Source of the DNA: Saprospiraceae bacterium
GTDB taxonomy: Bacteria; Bacteroidota; Bacteroidia; Chitinophagales; Saprospiraceae
DNA: 54,556 bases
Reading direction: 5' to 3'
Assembly: GCA_019634045.1 (NCBI GenBank)
Contig: JAHQWA010000219.1
Coordinates: 1-54,556 of the forward strand
The position numbers were made by a program, and so were the translations under genes. Position 1 is the stretch's first letter. Each line of letters begins with the position of its first letter. A model generated the notes under the pieces. It was not told where the DNA came from, ran no database searches, and saw nothing but the letters and a program-made list of their open reading frames with translations. Positions 34,726 to 44,788 of the stretch are shown piece by piece.

Positions 34726-37700
34726 CTACGGCAAGACATCCTCTTTCAAAGAATCTAGTAAGCCTTTCAACTCCTTATATCTGTCTTGCGCATCTTTGCC
34801 TGGTTTTTGGTCTGCCCGATTGATCATAGAAGAAAGATAATTGATCTGATCGATCAGCATAGGCTGAGGATAACGGCCTTTATTGGTAACCAATTGCTTT
34901 TCCCTTTCGCTTATTTTGTCGTGCTCATTTTGATATCGCTCCTTCTGGTCCGGATCGGTGCTTTCTTTCATCATCTTGCTCAACTCCTTCTTCCGCTGCT
35001 TGATTTGATTGGCAAGTTTGCGGGAAGCCTCTTGTAGCTTAACCAAATTCAAACCCAGTTCTTCCTGCTCTACCAGATCAGCTTGACTGATGCCAGCCTC
35101 CGCAATCCTAGGATCAATCTTGATCTTAGCCTTTTGTATCCATTCCTGATCTCCAAGTTTCATCTTGATGGTATACTCTCCAGGCTTAACTAATGGTCCG
35201 CCTCTACCTCGGCGACTTCCCGATTGTGGACCAGGGTGACGGAGGTTCCAATTGAAGCGATGCAGCCCACCCTCATTAGGGAGTTTAGGGTTGCCCGCAG
35301 GTAAAAAGAAGCCCGTAGCCATACTGGGCTCTCCATCTTTTTGCTTTTGTCCAGGATCGCCGCTGCTGAAGCCTTGGATCACCTGGCCATTCTCATCTTG
35401 AATCTCCATGTAAAGATCCTGCTCCGTTTTGCCAGGAAGATAGTAGTCGATCGTCAAAGAGGGGGCGGGATAGGAGACACCGTCGCCCGTCAGTCGGAAA
35501 CCACCGCCATAACGCATCCGGTGCGTATCACGGGGTTTGAAAAGTTCGATTTCCGCTACCTTTAGATCTGCTGGCAACTGATGCAAAACGCTCAAATTAT
35601 CCAGTATCCAAAAAGAACGCCCCATCGTCGACATCACTAGGTCTTCTTGATGCACCTTGATATCGGTAATGGGTGTAAGGGGTAGGTTTTGCTGAAAAGC
35701 ACGCCAGTTTTTACCATCATCAAATGAAATGAATAGGCCAAACTCTGTCCCAGCATACAGTAATCCTTCTCTTAATGGATCTTCCCGAACCACGCGGACG
35801 GGATAGTCTGCTGGAATACCATTCGTACCATCAGACAATAACTCCCAACTCTGGCCATAGTCCGTGGTTTTATAGATATAAGGTTTCCAATCTCCTAATT
35901 GAAACCTCAAGGAAGTAAAGTAGGCTTTGCCCGCCTGATGAGGCGAAGGTTCCACACAATCAATACGGCCTCCCGCACCAAGGTCCTTAGGCGTTACATC
36001 ATTCCAGTTTTTACCGCCGTCTTTTGTCACATGCACGGGCCCATCATTGGCACCCACCCAAATCACACCTTCCTCCAAGGTGGATTCACGGATGGCATAG
36101 ATGGTACTGTAAAATTCCTCTCCAGTTATATCGCGGGTAATCGGGCTGCCTGAGATCACCTGTGTAGCTGGATCAAAGGCAGTAAGATCTGGTGAAATGA
36201 TTTCCCAAGTCACTCCGTCATCTGTGGTTTTATGCACATATTGAGAAGTGTGATAGACTACATCTGGATTATGGGGTGAAACATGAATGGGAGAAACCCG
36301 CTGAAAGCGGAACTTCAAATCCTTGGGATTATGCCCATACATATTGGAAGCGCCTACATAGTACTGCTTTTCTTGTCCGGTCTTCTTATTGTACACACCA
36401 AAACGGCCCTTGCAATTGGCATAGACGATATCAGGATTACCCGGCTTAGGTACGACAGGGCCCGTTTCACATCCTCCAACTGCTCGCCAATAGCTAGAAG
36501 TACCGCCGATGGAACTATAAGGAGGCAAGGAGGGTAAGCTAATAGTTGAATTATCTTGCTGTCCTGCATAAACCCAGTATGGAAATTGGTCGTCTACTTC
36601 CACTTGGTACAATTCAGCGGTGGGTTGATTGATCTGCGAAGACCAGGTCTTTCCCCCATTTAAGGTGATATTCGCACCACCATCATTTGCCTGAATAAAT
36701 AGGTTGGTATCCGTAGGATTAATCCAGATATCGTGATTATCGCCGTGGGGGGTCCGCTTTCGCTGCCAACTCTTACCTCCGTCTGTAGACTTCCAGAAGC
36801 CTGTGGCCGAAGAGTAGAGTGTATTTGCATCTTGTGGGCTTACGTCCAAATTGCAGTAGTAAAATGGACGATCCAATAGTTCTTTTTTAGTGCTAATGAG
36901 CTTCCAGCTAGCTCCTGCGTCATCCGAGCGGTAAACACCTCCCTCTCCTACTGGCGCTTCAATCAGAACATATACTCTATCTGGAGCGGCTGGTGATACA
37001 GCCAAATCAGATTTCCCGAATAAGCCACTCGGTAAACCATTGGTCAATTTAGTCCAAGAGTCTCCGCCATCTACCGACTTATACACGCCTCCTTCTTTTC
37101 CACCACTAATTACCGTCCAGGGCTTCCGCTCTCCTCGCCACATGCATGCATAGATAATATCTGGATTAGTTGGGTGTAGTTCCAAATCTACGGCTCCAGT
37201 GGTATCTGACACATACAGGATTTTCTCCCAATTCTGGCCGCCATCCTTGGTTCGGTATACCCCTCGTTCTTCATTAGCATTAAAGGCTTGTCCGATGGCC
37301 GCTACGTATACCACATTAGGGTCACCGGGATGAATTTCGACGGCTCCGATCTGGCCCGTCTTCTCTAGCCCTACCTGTTTCCAGCTTTTTCCTGCATCAA
37401 CAGATTTATAGACCCCTTTACCTGTGATCACATTACTACGAATGCCATCTGAACCAGTCCCTACATAGATGGTCTTAGCATCTGAAGGGGCCACGCGAAT
37501 CGCTCCGATGGATGGTGTGCTAAAAAATCCATCTGATACATTGTACCAACTGGCTCCAAAATCTTCCGTTTTCCAAACGCCTCCACCCGTGGCTCCCATG
37601 TAAAAGGTAGCCTTTTCAGCGGCCACACCAGCGACGGTAGTTACCCTCCCTCCACGTGTGGGTCCGATATTTCTAAATTGTAATTCCTTAAAAAGATCTT

Positions 37701-37785
37701 GCGCAGACTGTTCCTGTGCTACTAAAGGGAGTTCACTCCCGCACAGCAAGGCTAAAAGCAATAAAGCTAATCCGTATTTTTTCAT
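34726..37785 (-). CDS. Large secreted BNR/sortilin-type propeller protein
   Basis: 1019 residues from the methionine of MKKYGLALLL (37785); an ATG five codons earlier is also possible. Signal peptide (to LVAQEQ). Residues about 35-720 contain a double propeller of Asp-box/VPS10 (sortilin)-type repeats such as TKDGGQNWEKI, SVDGGDSWTKL, STDGGKSWQR and YGQSWELL. A beta-sandwich (about 745-880) with PGEYTIKMKLGDQEW and a C-terminal helical coiled region (about 890-1015) follow. Such proteins are called glycosyl hydrolases or sialidase-like in databases but lack a proven active site; surface ligand binding is equally likely. Single gene. Confidence 0.85.
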   Translation of the reverse strand: MKKYGLALLLLALLCGSELPLVAQEQSAQDLFKELQFRNIGPTRGGRVTTVAGVAAEKATFYMGATGGGVWKTEDFGASWYNVSDGFFSTPSIGAIRVAPSDAKTIYVGTGSDGIRSNVITGKGVYKSVDAGKSWKQVGLEKTGQIGAVEIHPGDPNVVYVAAIGQAFNANEERGVYRTKDGGQNWEKILYVSDTTGAVDLELHPTNPDIIYACMWRGERKPWTVISGGKEGGVYKSVDGGDSWTKLTNGLPSGLFGKSDLAVSPAAPDRVYVLIEAPVGEGGVYRSDDAGASWKLISTKKELLDRPFYYCNLDVSPQDANTLYSSATGFWKSTDGGKSWQRKRTPHGDNHDIWINPTDTNLFIQANDGGANITLNGGKTWSSQINQPTAELYQVEVDDQFPYWVYAGQQDNSTISLPSLPPYSSIGGTSSYWRAVGGCETGPVVPKPGNPDIVYANCKGRFGVYNKKTGQEKQYYVGASNMYGHNPKDLKFRFQRVSPIHVSPHNPDVVYHTSQYVHKTTDDGVTWEIISPDLTAFDPATQVISGSPITRDITGEEFYSTIYAIRESTLEEGVIWVGANDGPVHVTKDGGKNWNDVTPKDLGAGGRIDCVEPSPHQAGKAYFTSLRFQLGDWKPYIYKTTDYGQSWELLSDGTNGIPADYPVRVVREDPLREGLLYAGTEFGLFISFDDGKNWRAFQQNLPLTPITDIKVHQEDLVMSTMGRSFWILDNLSVLHQLPADLKVAEIELFKPRDTHRMRYGGGFRLTGDGVSYPAPSLTIDYYLPGKTEQDLYMEIQDENGQVIQGFSSGDPGQKQKDGEPSMATGFFLPAGNPKLPNEGGLHRFNWNLRHPGPQSGSRRGRGGPLVKPGEYTIKMKLGDQEWIQKAKIKIDPRIAEAGISQADLVEQEELGLNLVKLQEASRKLANQIKQRKKELSKMMKESTDPDQKERYQNEHDKISEREKQLVTNKGRYPQPMLIDQINYLSSMINRADQKPGKDAQDRYKELKGLLDSLKEDVLP

Positions 37786-38107
37786 ATTAAGGTCGGTCAA
37801 GATTGTGACGAAAGCCTTAATATACTAAAGACTTTAGTCTAAGCGCTGGTTTGGAATTCATTAAATGGCTGATCAGCGCCATTTCGCAGGAATGGACAAA
37901 TTGAGGGGGGTGTTGTTGGTCGGGAGACGCAACAACCGGCGCAACAACGGGCGCAGCAACGGGTGGGATGCAAAAATTTGGCGGTAGGGGTGTTTATCGA
38001 ATTGATTCGAGGATTGAATGAGAAATTATACCTAATATTGTTTCGAATATTCCTACCGGAACAAATCTTTTATGGTTTTGATCCTATAATCAACGCAAAC
38101 TCAGATC
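37786..38107. other. Divergent intergenic region with 12-bp tandem repeats
   Basis: About 320 bases between two divergent genes. At 37929-37964 a 12-bp unit is present three times (GCAACAACCGGC, GCAACAACGGGC, GCAGCAACGGGT). A 31-codon frame (MDKLRGVLLV...) spans it but has no support. No clear promoter was found. Confidence 0.5.
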
Positions 38108-39838
38108 ATGACTACGACAATTATTAGGAACGGACTATTTTTTGATGGCACTGGTCAGAAAGGCAGAAAAGCGGACCTGGTGATACAAGCGGGGAAAGTG
38201 GCAGCGGTACATGATCAAGCGCCTGTTATTGAAGGTGCCAAAGAAATCGATGCCAGCGGGAAATGGGTTACGCCTGGATTCATTGACATCCATACGCATT
38301 ATGACGCCGAGATTGAGGTGATGCCAGGGCTGGAGGAATCCTTGCGACACGGGACAACGACTGTGGTTATGGGCAATTGTTCTATCTCGGCTGCACTGGG
38401 CAAGGATGAGGACATCGTAGATTTGTTTTGCCGGGTAGAAAACATGCCTGCCCAAGTACTAACTGAGTGGATTAAAGATAAAATCACCTGGAAAAACCTG
38501 GGCGAGTACTATGAGCACCTCGAATCCCTACCGATGGGCCCCAATGTGGCCAGCTTTGTTGGTCACTCCAATATCCGAATAGCAGCAATGGGACTGGAGC
38601 GAAGCTTTAGAGAACCGAATGCGAACCACGCAGAGAAGGTGAAAATGGATAGATACTTGGAGGAAGCCATGGAAGCAGGCTATCTAGGAATGTCGATTGA
38701 TATGTTACCCTTTCATCGCTGGGGCGGTGTCTTCACCAAAGCGTACAAGGGAACTTCAGTCCCTTCCCAGCAAGCTTCAGTGAAGGAGTATCGTCGCTTG
38801 GCGAATATTTTACGACGCTACGATAGAGTACTACAAGCCACACCAAACGCATTGGACAAAAGATCCGGCATCCACCTGCTAGGTATGAGTGCGGGATTAT
38901 TCCGCAAGCCTTTAAAGACCACCATCGTGGCTGCTATGGACCTAAAATCTAATGAAAGTATCCACAAACTGGTGACAACGCTCGCTACGATGGGCAAAAA
39001 GGTGTTTAATGCAGATATGAAGTTTCAGGCCTTGTCCATGCCCTTTTTGAATTATGGTGAAGGGCCCATCACGCCCTTATTTGAGGAGTTCCCGTCTATG
39101 GTGGCGGTGATCGGAGCCACGCCAGCAGAACGAAAAGCAGCCTTCGAAGATCCAACATTTCGGAAGTGGTTCCGCAAGGATTGGAACCACAAGACGACTT
39201 CGGTTTTCCCTCGACTCTTGAAGGAAATGACCGTCGTTAAGGTACCTGATGCAAGTCTGATCGGACACACTTTCCAAGACTTAGCTGATCAAAAAGGAAT
39301 AGATGGATTGGATTTATTCATGGATTTAGTGATCAAGTACGATACGGACCTCATCTGGAAGTGTACCGCAGCCAACCATAGAGACAAAGTCCGGGTACAA
39401 CTATTAGCCCATGAAGCTACCATCCCTGGCTTTAACGATTCCGGAGCTCACAATGTAAATATGGCGTTCCATGACGGTTCCTTGCAAGCCTTGCGGCAGT
39501 CTTTGGAGTTTCCTGATATCTTCCCGATAGAATCCGCCATTCATCGCTTGACGAAAATGCCGGCGGATTGGTTAGGTTTGGATGCGGGATCATTGGAGAT
39601 TGGGCGGCGAGCTGATGTTTGTGTGGTAGATCCTAGCAAACTCCGCACTGGCTTAACAGAAGAGCCTATTGAGGATTACCATCCTAGTTTAAAAGGGGCC
39701 TTCCGCTACGTCAAACGCTCGGATGGAGTCGTCAAGCATGTGTTTGTGAATGGGGAGGAAGTTTTCAATGATACCGTTGGTTTTGCTGCGGAGGTGGGGA
39801 AACGAAGATATGGGCAACTTTTGCGAAGTTTAAACTAG
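38108..39838 (+). CDS. N-acyl-D-amino-acid deacylase-type amidohydrolase
   Basis: 576 residues. Amidohydrolase superfamily: the small beta domain (IIRNGLFFDGTGQKGRKADLVI...) is followed by the metal motif DIHTHYD near residue 65, a metal-site Cys in VVMGNCSIS (near 96; compare GNCGFS of D-aminoacylases), active-site segments such as GHSNIR, FNDSGAH, and the end domain EIGRRADVCVVDPSKL. The family hydrolyses N-acyl-D-amino acids or removes acyl groups from D-peptides, and is cytoplasmic. Stop-to-start distance to the next gene is 34 bp; the alpha/beta hydrolase and a 36-residue peptide follow and the three probably form one operon. Substrate unknown. Confidence 0.88.
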   Translation: MTTTIIRNGLFFDGTGQKGRKADLVIQAGKVAAVHDQAPVIEGAKEIDASGKWVTPGFIDIHTHYDAEIEVMPGLEESLRHGTTTVVMGNCSISAALGKDEDIVDLFCRVENMPAQVLTEWIKDKITWKNLGEYYEHLESLPMGPNVASFVGHSNIRIAAMGLERSFREPNANHAEKVKMDRYLEEAMEAGYLGMSIDMLPFHRWGGVFTKAYKGTSVPSQQASVKEYRRLANILRRYDRVLQATPNALDKRSGIHLLGMSAGLFRKPLKTTIVAAMDLKSNESIHKLVTTLATMGKKVFNADMKFQALSMPFLNYGEGPITPLFEEFPSMVAVIGATPAERKAAFEDPTFRKWFRKDWNHKTTSVFPRLLKEMTVVKVPDASLIGHTFQDLADQKGIDGLDLFMDLVIKYDTDLIWKCTAANHRDKVRVQLLAHEATIPGFNDSGAHNVNMAFHDGSLQALRQSLEFPDIFPIESAIHRLTKMPADWLGLDAGSLEIGRRADVCVVDPSKLRTGLTEEPIEDYHPSLKGAFRYVKRSDGVVKHVFVNGEEVFNDTVGFAAEVGKRRYGQLLRSLN

Positions 39839-39872
39839 CAACTCAACTATAGCTACCTAAGCGACTTTACAC

Positions 39873-40742
39873 ATGATTACTTTCTCATCCTGGAAAGAGC
39901 AGGCGCAACATTTCGATTATAAAGGCCATTCCATCGCCTATTGGACGGGCGGAGAAGGCCCTCCGCTACTTTTGATCCATGGCTTTCCGACAGCTTCCTG
40001 GGACTGGCACAAAACCTGGGATGCCTTAAGCAGTCGCTTCAAGGTGTACGCTTGCGATATGATTGGCTTTGGCTATTCTGCCAAACCGAGGGATTACCAT
40101 TATTCCCTCACAGATCAAGCGCGACTCCATGAAGCATTTGCGGAATATTTGGGGTTAAAAGAAACGCATCTTTTCGTTCATGATTATGGCGTGTCCGTGG
40201 CGCAAGAGATGCTGGCCGCCTTTCATGAAAGAGGCTCCGCAGGATTACAATTATTGTCCTGCAGCTTTTTGAACGGCGGATTATTCCCAGAATTGCATCG
40301 GGCAAGAATGATTCAGAAGCTCATCAATAGCCCTATTGGCTTTTTACTGAATCGTTTTTTGAGTAAAAGAAGCTTGCGCAAAAGCTTCCATGAAATTTAT
40401 GGTGATCAGAAAGCATCGGAAGAGGAGATTGATCAGTTTTACCGCTTAATCACCTACAACGATGGCAAGAAAGTCATCCATAAACTAATGCGCTACATCA
40501 ATGATCGGAAGGACAATGCGAAGCGTTGGAAAACTGCCTTGGTAGAGGCTACCATTCCGTTGCAGTTCATCAATGGCCCTCTTGATCCCGTGTCAGGGCG
40601 GCACCTGGCTGAATACTGCCAACAGCTGCTTCCTGAGTCAGACCATAAAATTGTAGAGGGAGTGGGACATTACCCGCATGATGAGGCACCGGAAGAGGTA
40701 TTAAACGCGTACTTTAGGTTTATTAATACTGTATTAGCCTAG
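39873..40742 (+). CDS. Alpha/beta hydrolase with Asp nucleophile (dehalogenase/epoxide-hydrolase type)
   Basis: 289 residues. Oxyanion region LLIHGFPTASWDWHKTW, nucleophile elbow VHDYGVSVAQE with Asp as presumed nucleophile (near residue 108), acid in FINGPLDPVSGRH and His in VEGVGHYPHDEAP. An Asp nucleophile is the hallmark of haloalkane dehalogenases, fluoroacetate dehalogenases and epoxide hydrolases. Cytoplasmic, no signal peptide. Second gene of the acylase operon; the peptide ORF follows 25 bp after the stop. A role in modifying or cleaving an ester or epoxide of the acylated product is inference. Confidence 0.85.
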   Translation: MITFSSWKEQAQHFDYKGHSIAYWTGGEGPPLLLIHGFPTASWDWHKTWDALSSRFKVYACDMIGFGYSAKPRDYHYSLTDQARLHEAFAEYLGLKETHLFVHDYGVSVAQEMLAAFHERGSAGLQLLSCSFLNGGLFPELHRARMIQKLINSPIGFLLNRFLSKRSLRKSFHEIYGDQKASEEEIDQFYRLITYNDGKKVIHKLMRYINDRKDNAKRWKTALVEATIPLQFINGPLDPVSGRHLAEYCQQLLPESDHKIVEGVGHYPHDEAPEEVLNAYFRFINTVLA

Positions 40743-40767
40743 GTTCATATACTAAAAACCACCAATC

Positions 40768-40875
40768 ATGAAAAAGAAACTTCAAAAGTCAAAGTTCCAA
40801 GCCACAAAGCTTCCTAAAGCATCCACTAAGAAAGTGAAAGGAGGAGCTACTGGCTTCAATCCCAATGCACCTGCA
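40768..40875 (+). CDS. 36-residue peptide with double-glycine leader, candidate secreted peptide precursor
   Basis: ATG 40768 to TAG at 40876-40878. Residues 1-10 are MKKKLQKSKF; a Lys-rich, Leu/Val-containing stretch leads to KKVKGG (Gly-Gly at positions 25-26), and the last 10 residues (ATGFNPNAPA) have no charge. This is the layout of double-glycine leader peptides, cut by C39 peptidase ABC transporters, as in many Bacteroidota ribosomal natural-product precursors. It has a strong intrinsic terminator 14 bp after its stop, and lies 25 bp after the hydrolase gene on the same strand, both supporting real expression. No modification or export gene lies in this window. The core peptide lacks Cys, so lanthionine-type modification is unlikely. 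Family unknown. Confidence 0.55.
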
Positions 40876-40891
40876 TAGGATCAAAAAACTA

Positions 40892-40908
40892 GGGGAGTGA
40901 GACTCCCC
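40892..40908 (+). terminator. Intrinsic terminator of the acylase/hydrolase/peptide operon
   Basis: GGGGAGT (40892-40898) pairs with ACTCCCC (40902-40908), loop GAG, followed by TTCCCATTCTTTTA. It is 14 bp after the peptide stop codon. Confidence 0.7.
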
Positions 40909-40933
40909 TTCCCATTCTTTTACAGCTAATTTT

Positions 40934-41653
40934 TTATCGTTTCGGTGGTCGAGAAGGCCTCACCTCCACTTTGCTTGGTAGTGTCCGAGGATGCATACGG
41001 AGTAGATCCGCTACCATCTGACCAATGTCTTCGGGTTGAATCTTCCAGGCATCCGCATCGGAGGGGTTGTGGCTATTAAACTCAGTAGCAACCGAACCTG
41101 GCATAATCGTACTCACCTTGATACCTTCGTGACGTAGATCCAGCATGATGGCTTGGGTAAAGCCGACCAAACCAAACTTACTGGCGTTGTAGGCCGAGGC
41201 AGTAGGAAAGAAATTCGTACCTGCTAAGCTAGCAATGGTAATGATATAACCTTCTGTATCTTTCAGTGCAGGGATGGCCGCTTTTACACTATGGAAAACA
41301 CCCGTGAGGTTGGTATCAATGGTAGATTGCCATTGCTCGGGCGTGAGGTCCTGGATGGGTGCGAAGTGCCCGAGACCAGCATTGGCGACCAAGACATCTA
41401 ATTGTCCAAAGTGGGCAACAACTTGCTCTACAGCCTTTTGCTCGGCTCCTAAATCTCTTACATCAGAGGCAATCCCCAACGCTTTCCCTGGGTATTTGGC
41501 ATTCAATTGATCCGCTGTGGCTTGAGCCACTTCCGCGGAGCGACTAGTGATGGCTACTTTTAGGCCGGCTTCCAAAAGGACTTCCGCGGTTCCTAATCCT
41601 ATTCCTTTACTTCCCCCCGTGATGAGGGCTACTTTATCGGTAATGTTAGGCAT
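40934..41653 (-). CDS. Short-chain dehydrogenase/reductase
   Basis: 239 residues from MPNITDKVALITGG (41653); the open frame runs to 41734 but crosses the hairpin, so the later start is chosen. Classical SDR: cofactor loop GGSKGIGLG (residues 13-21), NAGLG (about 90), the catalytic Ser/Tyr/Lys in SLAG..., SAYNASKFG (Tyr near 155, Lys near 159). It reduces or oxidises an alcohol or carbonyl with NAD(P)H; relatives include 3-ketoacyl-ACP reductases. Substrate is unknown. It lies downstream of sucD with a strong hairpin in between, so transcription is probably separate. Confidence 0.85.
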   Translation of the reverse strand: MPNITDKVALITGGSKGIGLGTAEVLLEAGLKVAITSRSAEVAQATADQLNAKYPGKALGIASDVRDLGAEQKAVEQVVAHFGQLDVLVANAGLGHFAPIQDLTPEQWQSTIDTNLTGVFHSVKAAIPALKDTEGYIITIASLAGTNFFPTASAYNASKFGLVGFTQAIMLDLRHEGIKVSTIMPGSVATEFNSHNPSDADAWKIQPEDIGQMVADLLRMHPRTLPSKVEVRPSRPPKR

Positions 41654-41670
41654 GATGTGATTTTTTAGTT

Positions 41671-41727
41671 TTTTAAACTTCCAAACTTCAGAAGTCTTAG
41701 AGACTTCTGAAGTTTGGAAGTTTAAAA
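41671..41727. terminator. 27-bp perfect hairpin after sucD
   Basis: Arms 41671-41697 and 41701-41727 with a 3-nt loop; the ends are T- and A-rich, so it fits an intrinsic terminator on the minus strand for sucD. The core AACTTCAGAAGTCT belongs to the same family as the hairpins at 4344, 10127 and 13086, although the flanking genes here run in the same direction. Confidence 0.7.
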
Positions 41728-41794
41728 ACAGCAACGGGTAGACATTGGTTGAATGCCTACCCGTTTATTTATATTACTTTTTATCAGAAGGAAA

Positions 41795-42667
41795 CTAGCC
41801 CTTCAATGCCGCAGCCATGGTTTCTCCAATAGTAGCTGGAGAAGTCACCACGTGGATGCCGCATTCTGCCATGATCTTCATCTTAGCTTCTGCCGTATCC
41901 TCATCACCACCGATGATCGCACCTGCGTGTCCCATGGTACGTCCCTTAGGGGCCGTTTGGCCAGCGATGAAGCCAACTACTGGCTTAGTGCCGTGCTCTT
42001 TCACGTAACGAGCAGCATCAGCTTCCATGCTACCTCCAATCTCTCCGATCATGATGATACCGTCTGTCTCTGGGTCATTCATCAACAATTCTACGGCTTC
42101 TTTGGTGGTCGTTCCGACGATTGGGTCTCCGCCAATACCGATACAGGTAGATTGCCCCATTCCGGCTTTCGTTACCTGATCTACAGCTTCATAAGTCAAG
42201 GTGCCGGAGCGAGAAACGATTCCAATGCGGCCTGGATTGTGGATAAAGCCAGGCATGATACCGCATTTGGCTTCACCTGGAGTCATTACGCCAGGACAGT
42301 TCGGTCCAATCAAGCGGCAATCATAATCCTCGATATAGGCTTTTACCTTTACCATATCTTGTACTGGAATTCCTTCCGTGATACAGATGATTACTTTGAT
42401 GCCTGCGGTAGCAGCTTCCATCACTGCATCAGCAGCGAATGGTGGTGGTACAAAAATGAGAGAAGTATCCGCTCCAACTCCTTCAACCGCTTCTGCAACT
42501 GTATTGAAAACGGGCTTGTCCAAATGTGTCTGTCCTCCTTTTCCTGGAGTCACACCTCCTACTACATTGGTACCGTATTCGATCATTTGGCCGGCGTGGA
42601 AAGTCCCTTCCTTACCCGTGAATCCTTGTACAATAATTTTTGAATCCTTATTGACGAGTACTGACAT
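41795..42667 (-). CDS. sucD: Succinate-CoA ligase, alpha subunit
   Basis: 290 residues, normal length. The alpha subunit binds CoA ([10 protein letters not shown] near residue 16) and is phosphorylated on the active-site His in GHAGAIIGG (near 246), in the tricarboxylic acid cycle step between succinyl-CoA and succinate. SIGNAL-like stretches [27 protein letters not shown] and [11 protein letters not shown] are family marks. The beta subunit sucC is not in this window. It is followed by its own hairpin. Confidence 0.97.
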   Translation of the reverse strand: MSVLVNKDSKIIVQGFTGKEGTFHAGQMIEYGTNVVGGVTPGKGGQTHLDKPVFNTVAEAVEGVGADTSLIFVPPPFAADAVMEAATAGIKVIICITEGIPVQDMVKVKAYIEDYDCRLIGPNCPGVMTPGEAKCGIMPGFIHNPGRIGIVSRSGTLTYEAVDQVTKAGMGQSTCIGIGGDPIVGTTTKEAVELLMNDPETDGIIMIGEIGGSMEADAARYVKEHGTKPVVGFIAGQTAPKGRTMGHAGAIIGGDEDTAEAKMKIMAECGIHVVTSPATIGETMAAALKG

Positions 42668-42699
42668 AAGCTATAGATCCTGATATTTTAGAATGATTT

Positions 42700-43017
42700 T
42701 TAATTTTCTTCTTCAACGATGATGTAAACATCCTCGTTCGATTTCTGCATGTAATAGCGCTCTCTGGCAAATTTCTCTTTGTTCACCTCTAAGTCTAGCC
42801 GCTCTTGCTTTGCATCCTCTAATTTCTGTTGGTAGTAGGTTTTATCTTCTTCCAACTTATTCACAGTCTGTTGCAAACCGACCACCGTCATGATATCATG
42901 TGTATCCACAAAAAACATCCAAGCAAAGAACACGACCAAGACCAAAAAGTACTTATTACGCAAGGGTTTTGGTAGCTGATCTAGCAAAGGCTGTAGCGGA
43001 TTATTTGATTTTGCCAT
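42700..43017 (-). CDS. Septum formation initiator, FtsB/DivIC family
   Basis: 105 residues: one membrane helix (about 23-42, YFLVLVVFFAWMFFVDT) and a coiled coil (about 50-90, VNKLEEDKTYYQQKLEDAKQERLDL, ending KFARERYYMQKSNEDVYII). The ARExYxM phrase after the coiled coil is typical for FtsB/DivIC, which joins FtsL and FtsQ/DivIB at the division septum. Its position next to eno is a widespread bacterial arrangement and supports the call, although a repeat-rich gap of 386 bp separates them here. Confidence 0.88.
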   Translation of the reverse strand: MAKSNNPLQPLLDQLPKPLRNKYFLVLVVFFAWMFFVDTHDIMTVVGLQQTVNKLEEDKTYYQQKLEDAKQERLDLEVNKEKFARERYYMQKSNEDVYIIVEEEN

Positions 43018-43403
43018 AAGGAACGGTTTTAATCATAGATCAATTCGGGATCAAATTAAAACAATCTCGGCAGGAATCAAAGGGAGGTAAGTGATCAGTC
43101 GATAGTCTATGGTCTATTGATTGCCGATTCTTACTCCCGAGGGGGTGATTAGTCGATAGTCAATGGTCCATGGTTTTTCGATTTTCACTCCCGAGGGGGT
43201 GATCGGTCGATAGTCAATGGTCCGTGGTTTTTCGATTCTCACGCCTGGGGGGTGATCGGTCCATAGTCCAGGGGCCATAGTTTGATGCGTTCAGGCTGTT
43301 TCAGCCTTATATGCTTTAACTCTCAACAACTATGGACCGCCAACTATCGACCATCGACCTTAAACCATGTACCATACCTATGGCTTGGCCACCGACACAC
43401 CTC
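43018..43403. other. Repeat-rich gap between divIC-like gene and eno
   Basis: 386 bases without a gene. It holds the 54-bp tandem repeat array (43092-43280) followed by inverted copies of the same words at 43330-43360 and a GGCTG/CAGCC stem (43294-43306). The right part of the region probably contains the eno terminator. Confidence 0.6.
43092..43280. repeat. Tandem repeat array, unit 53-54 bp, three full copies plus one partial
   Basis: Copies begin TGATCAGTCGATAG at 43092, 43146, 43200 and 43253; each has GTCGATAGTCnATGGTC, then TTTTTCGATT or a variant, then CTCCCGAGGGGG or a variant. Copies 2 and 3 are nearly the same. The last partial copy GGTCCATAG (43258-43266) pairs with CTATGGACC (43330-43338), and copy 3 with ACTATCGACC (43343-43352), so large secondary structure can form. 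Confidence 0.75.
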
Positions 43404-44756
<1,353 letters not shown>

Positions 44757-44788
44757 CTACACCGCCTCTCATCCTATGCCGGGAGAAT

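Noticed and set aside
41654..41734. Upstream extension of the SDR frame to 41734
   Set aside because: It crosses the 27-bp hairpin; the family starts at the MPNITDKVALITGG methionine.
41753..42643. 296-codon plus-strand frame
   Set aside because: It is fully antisense to sucD, which is certain; the frame has biased His/Ser/Tyr content typical of an antisense shadow.
43092..43280. CRISPR array
   Set aside because: The 54-bp units are contiguous and similar over the whole length, with no unique spacers and no cas genes near.
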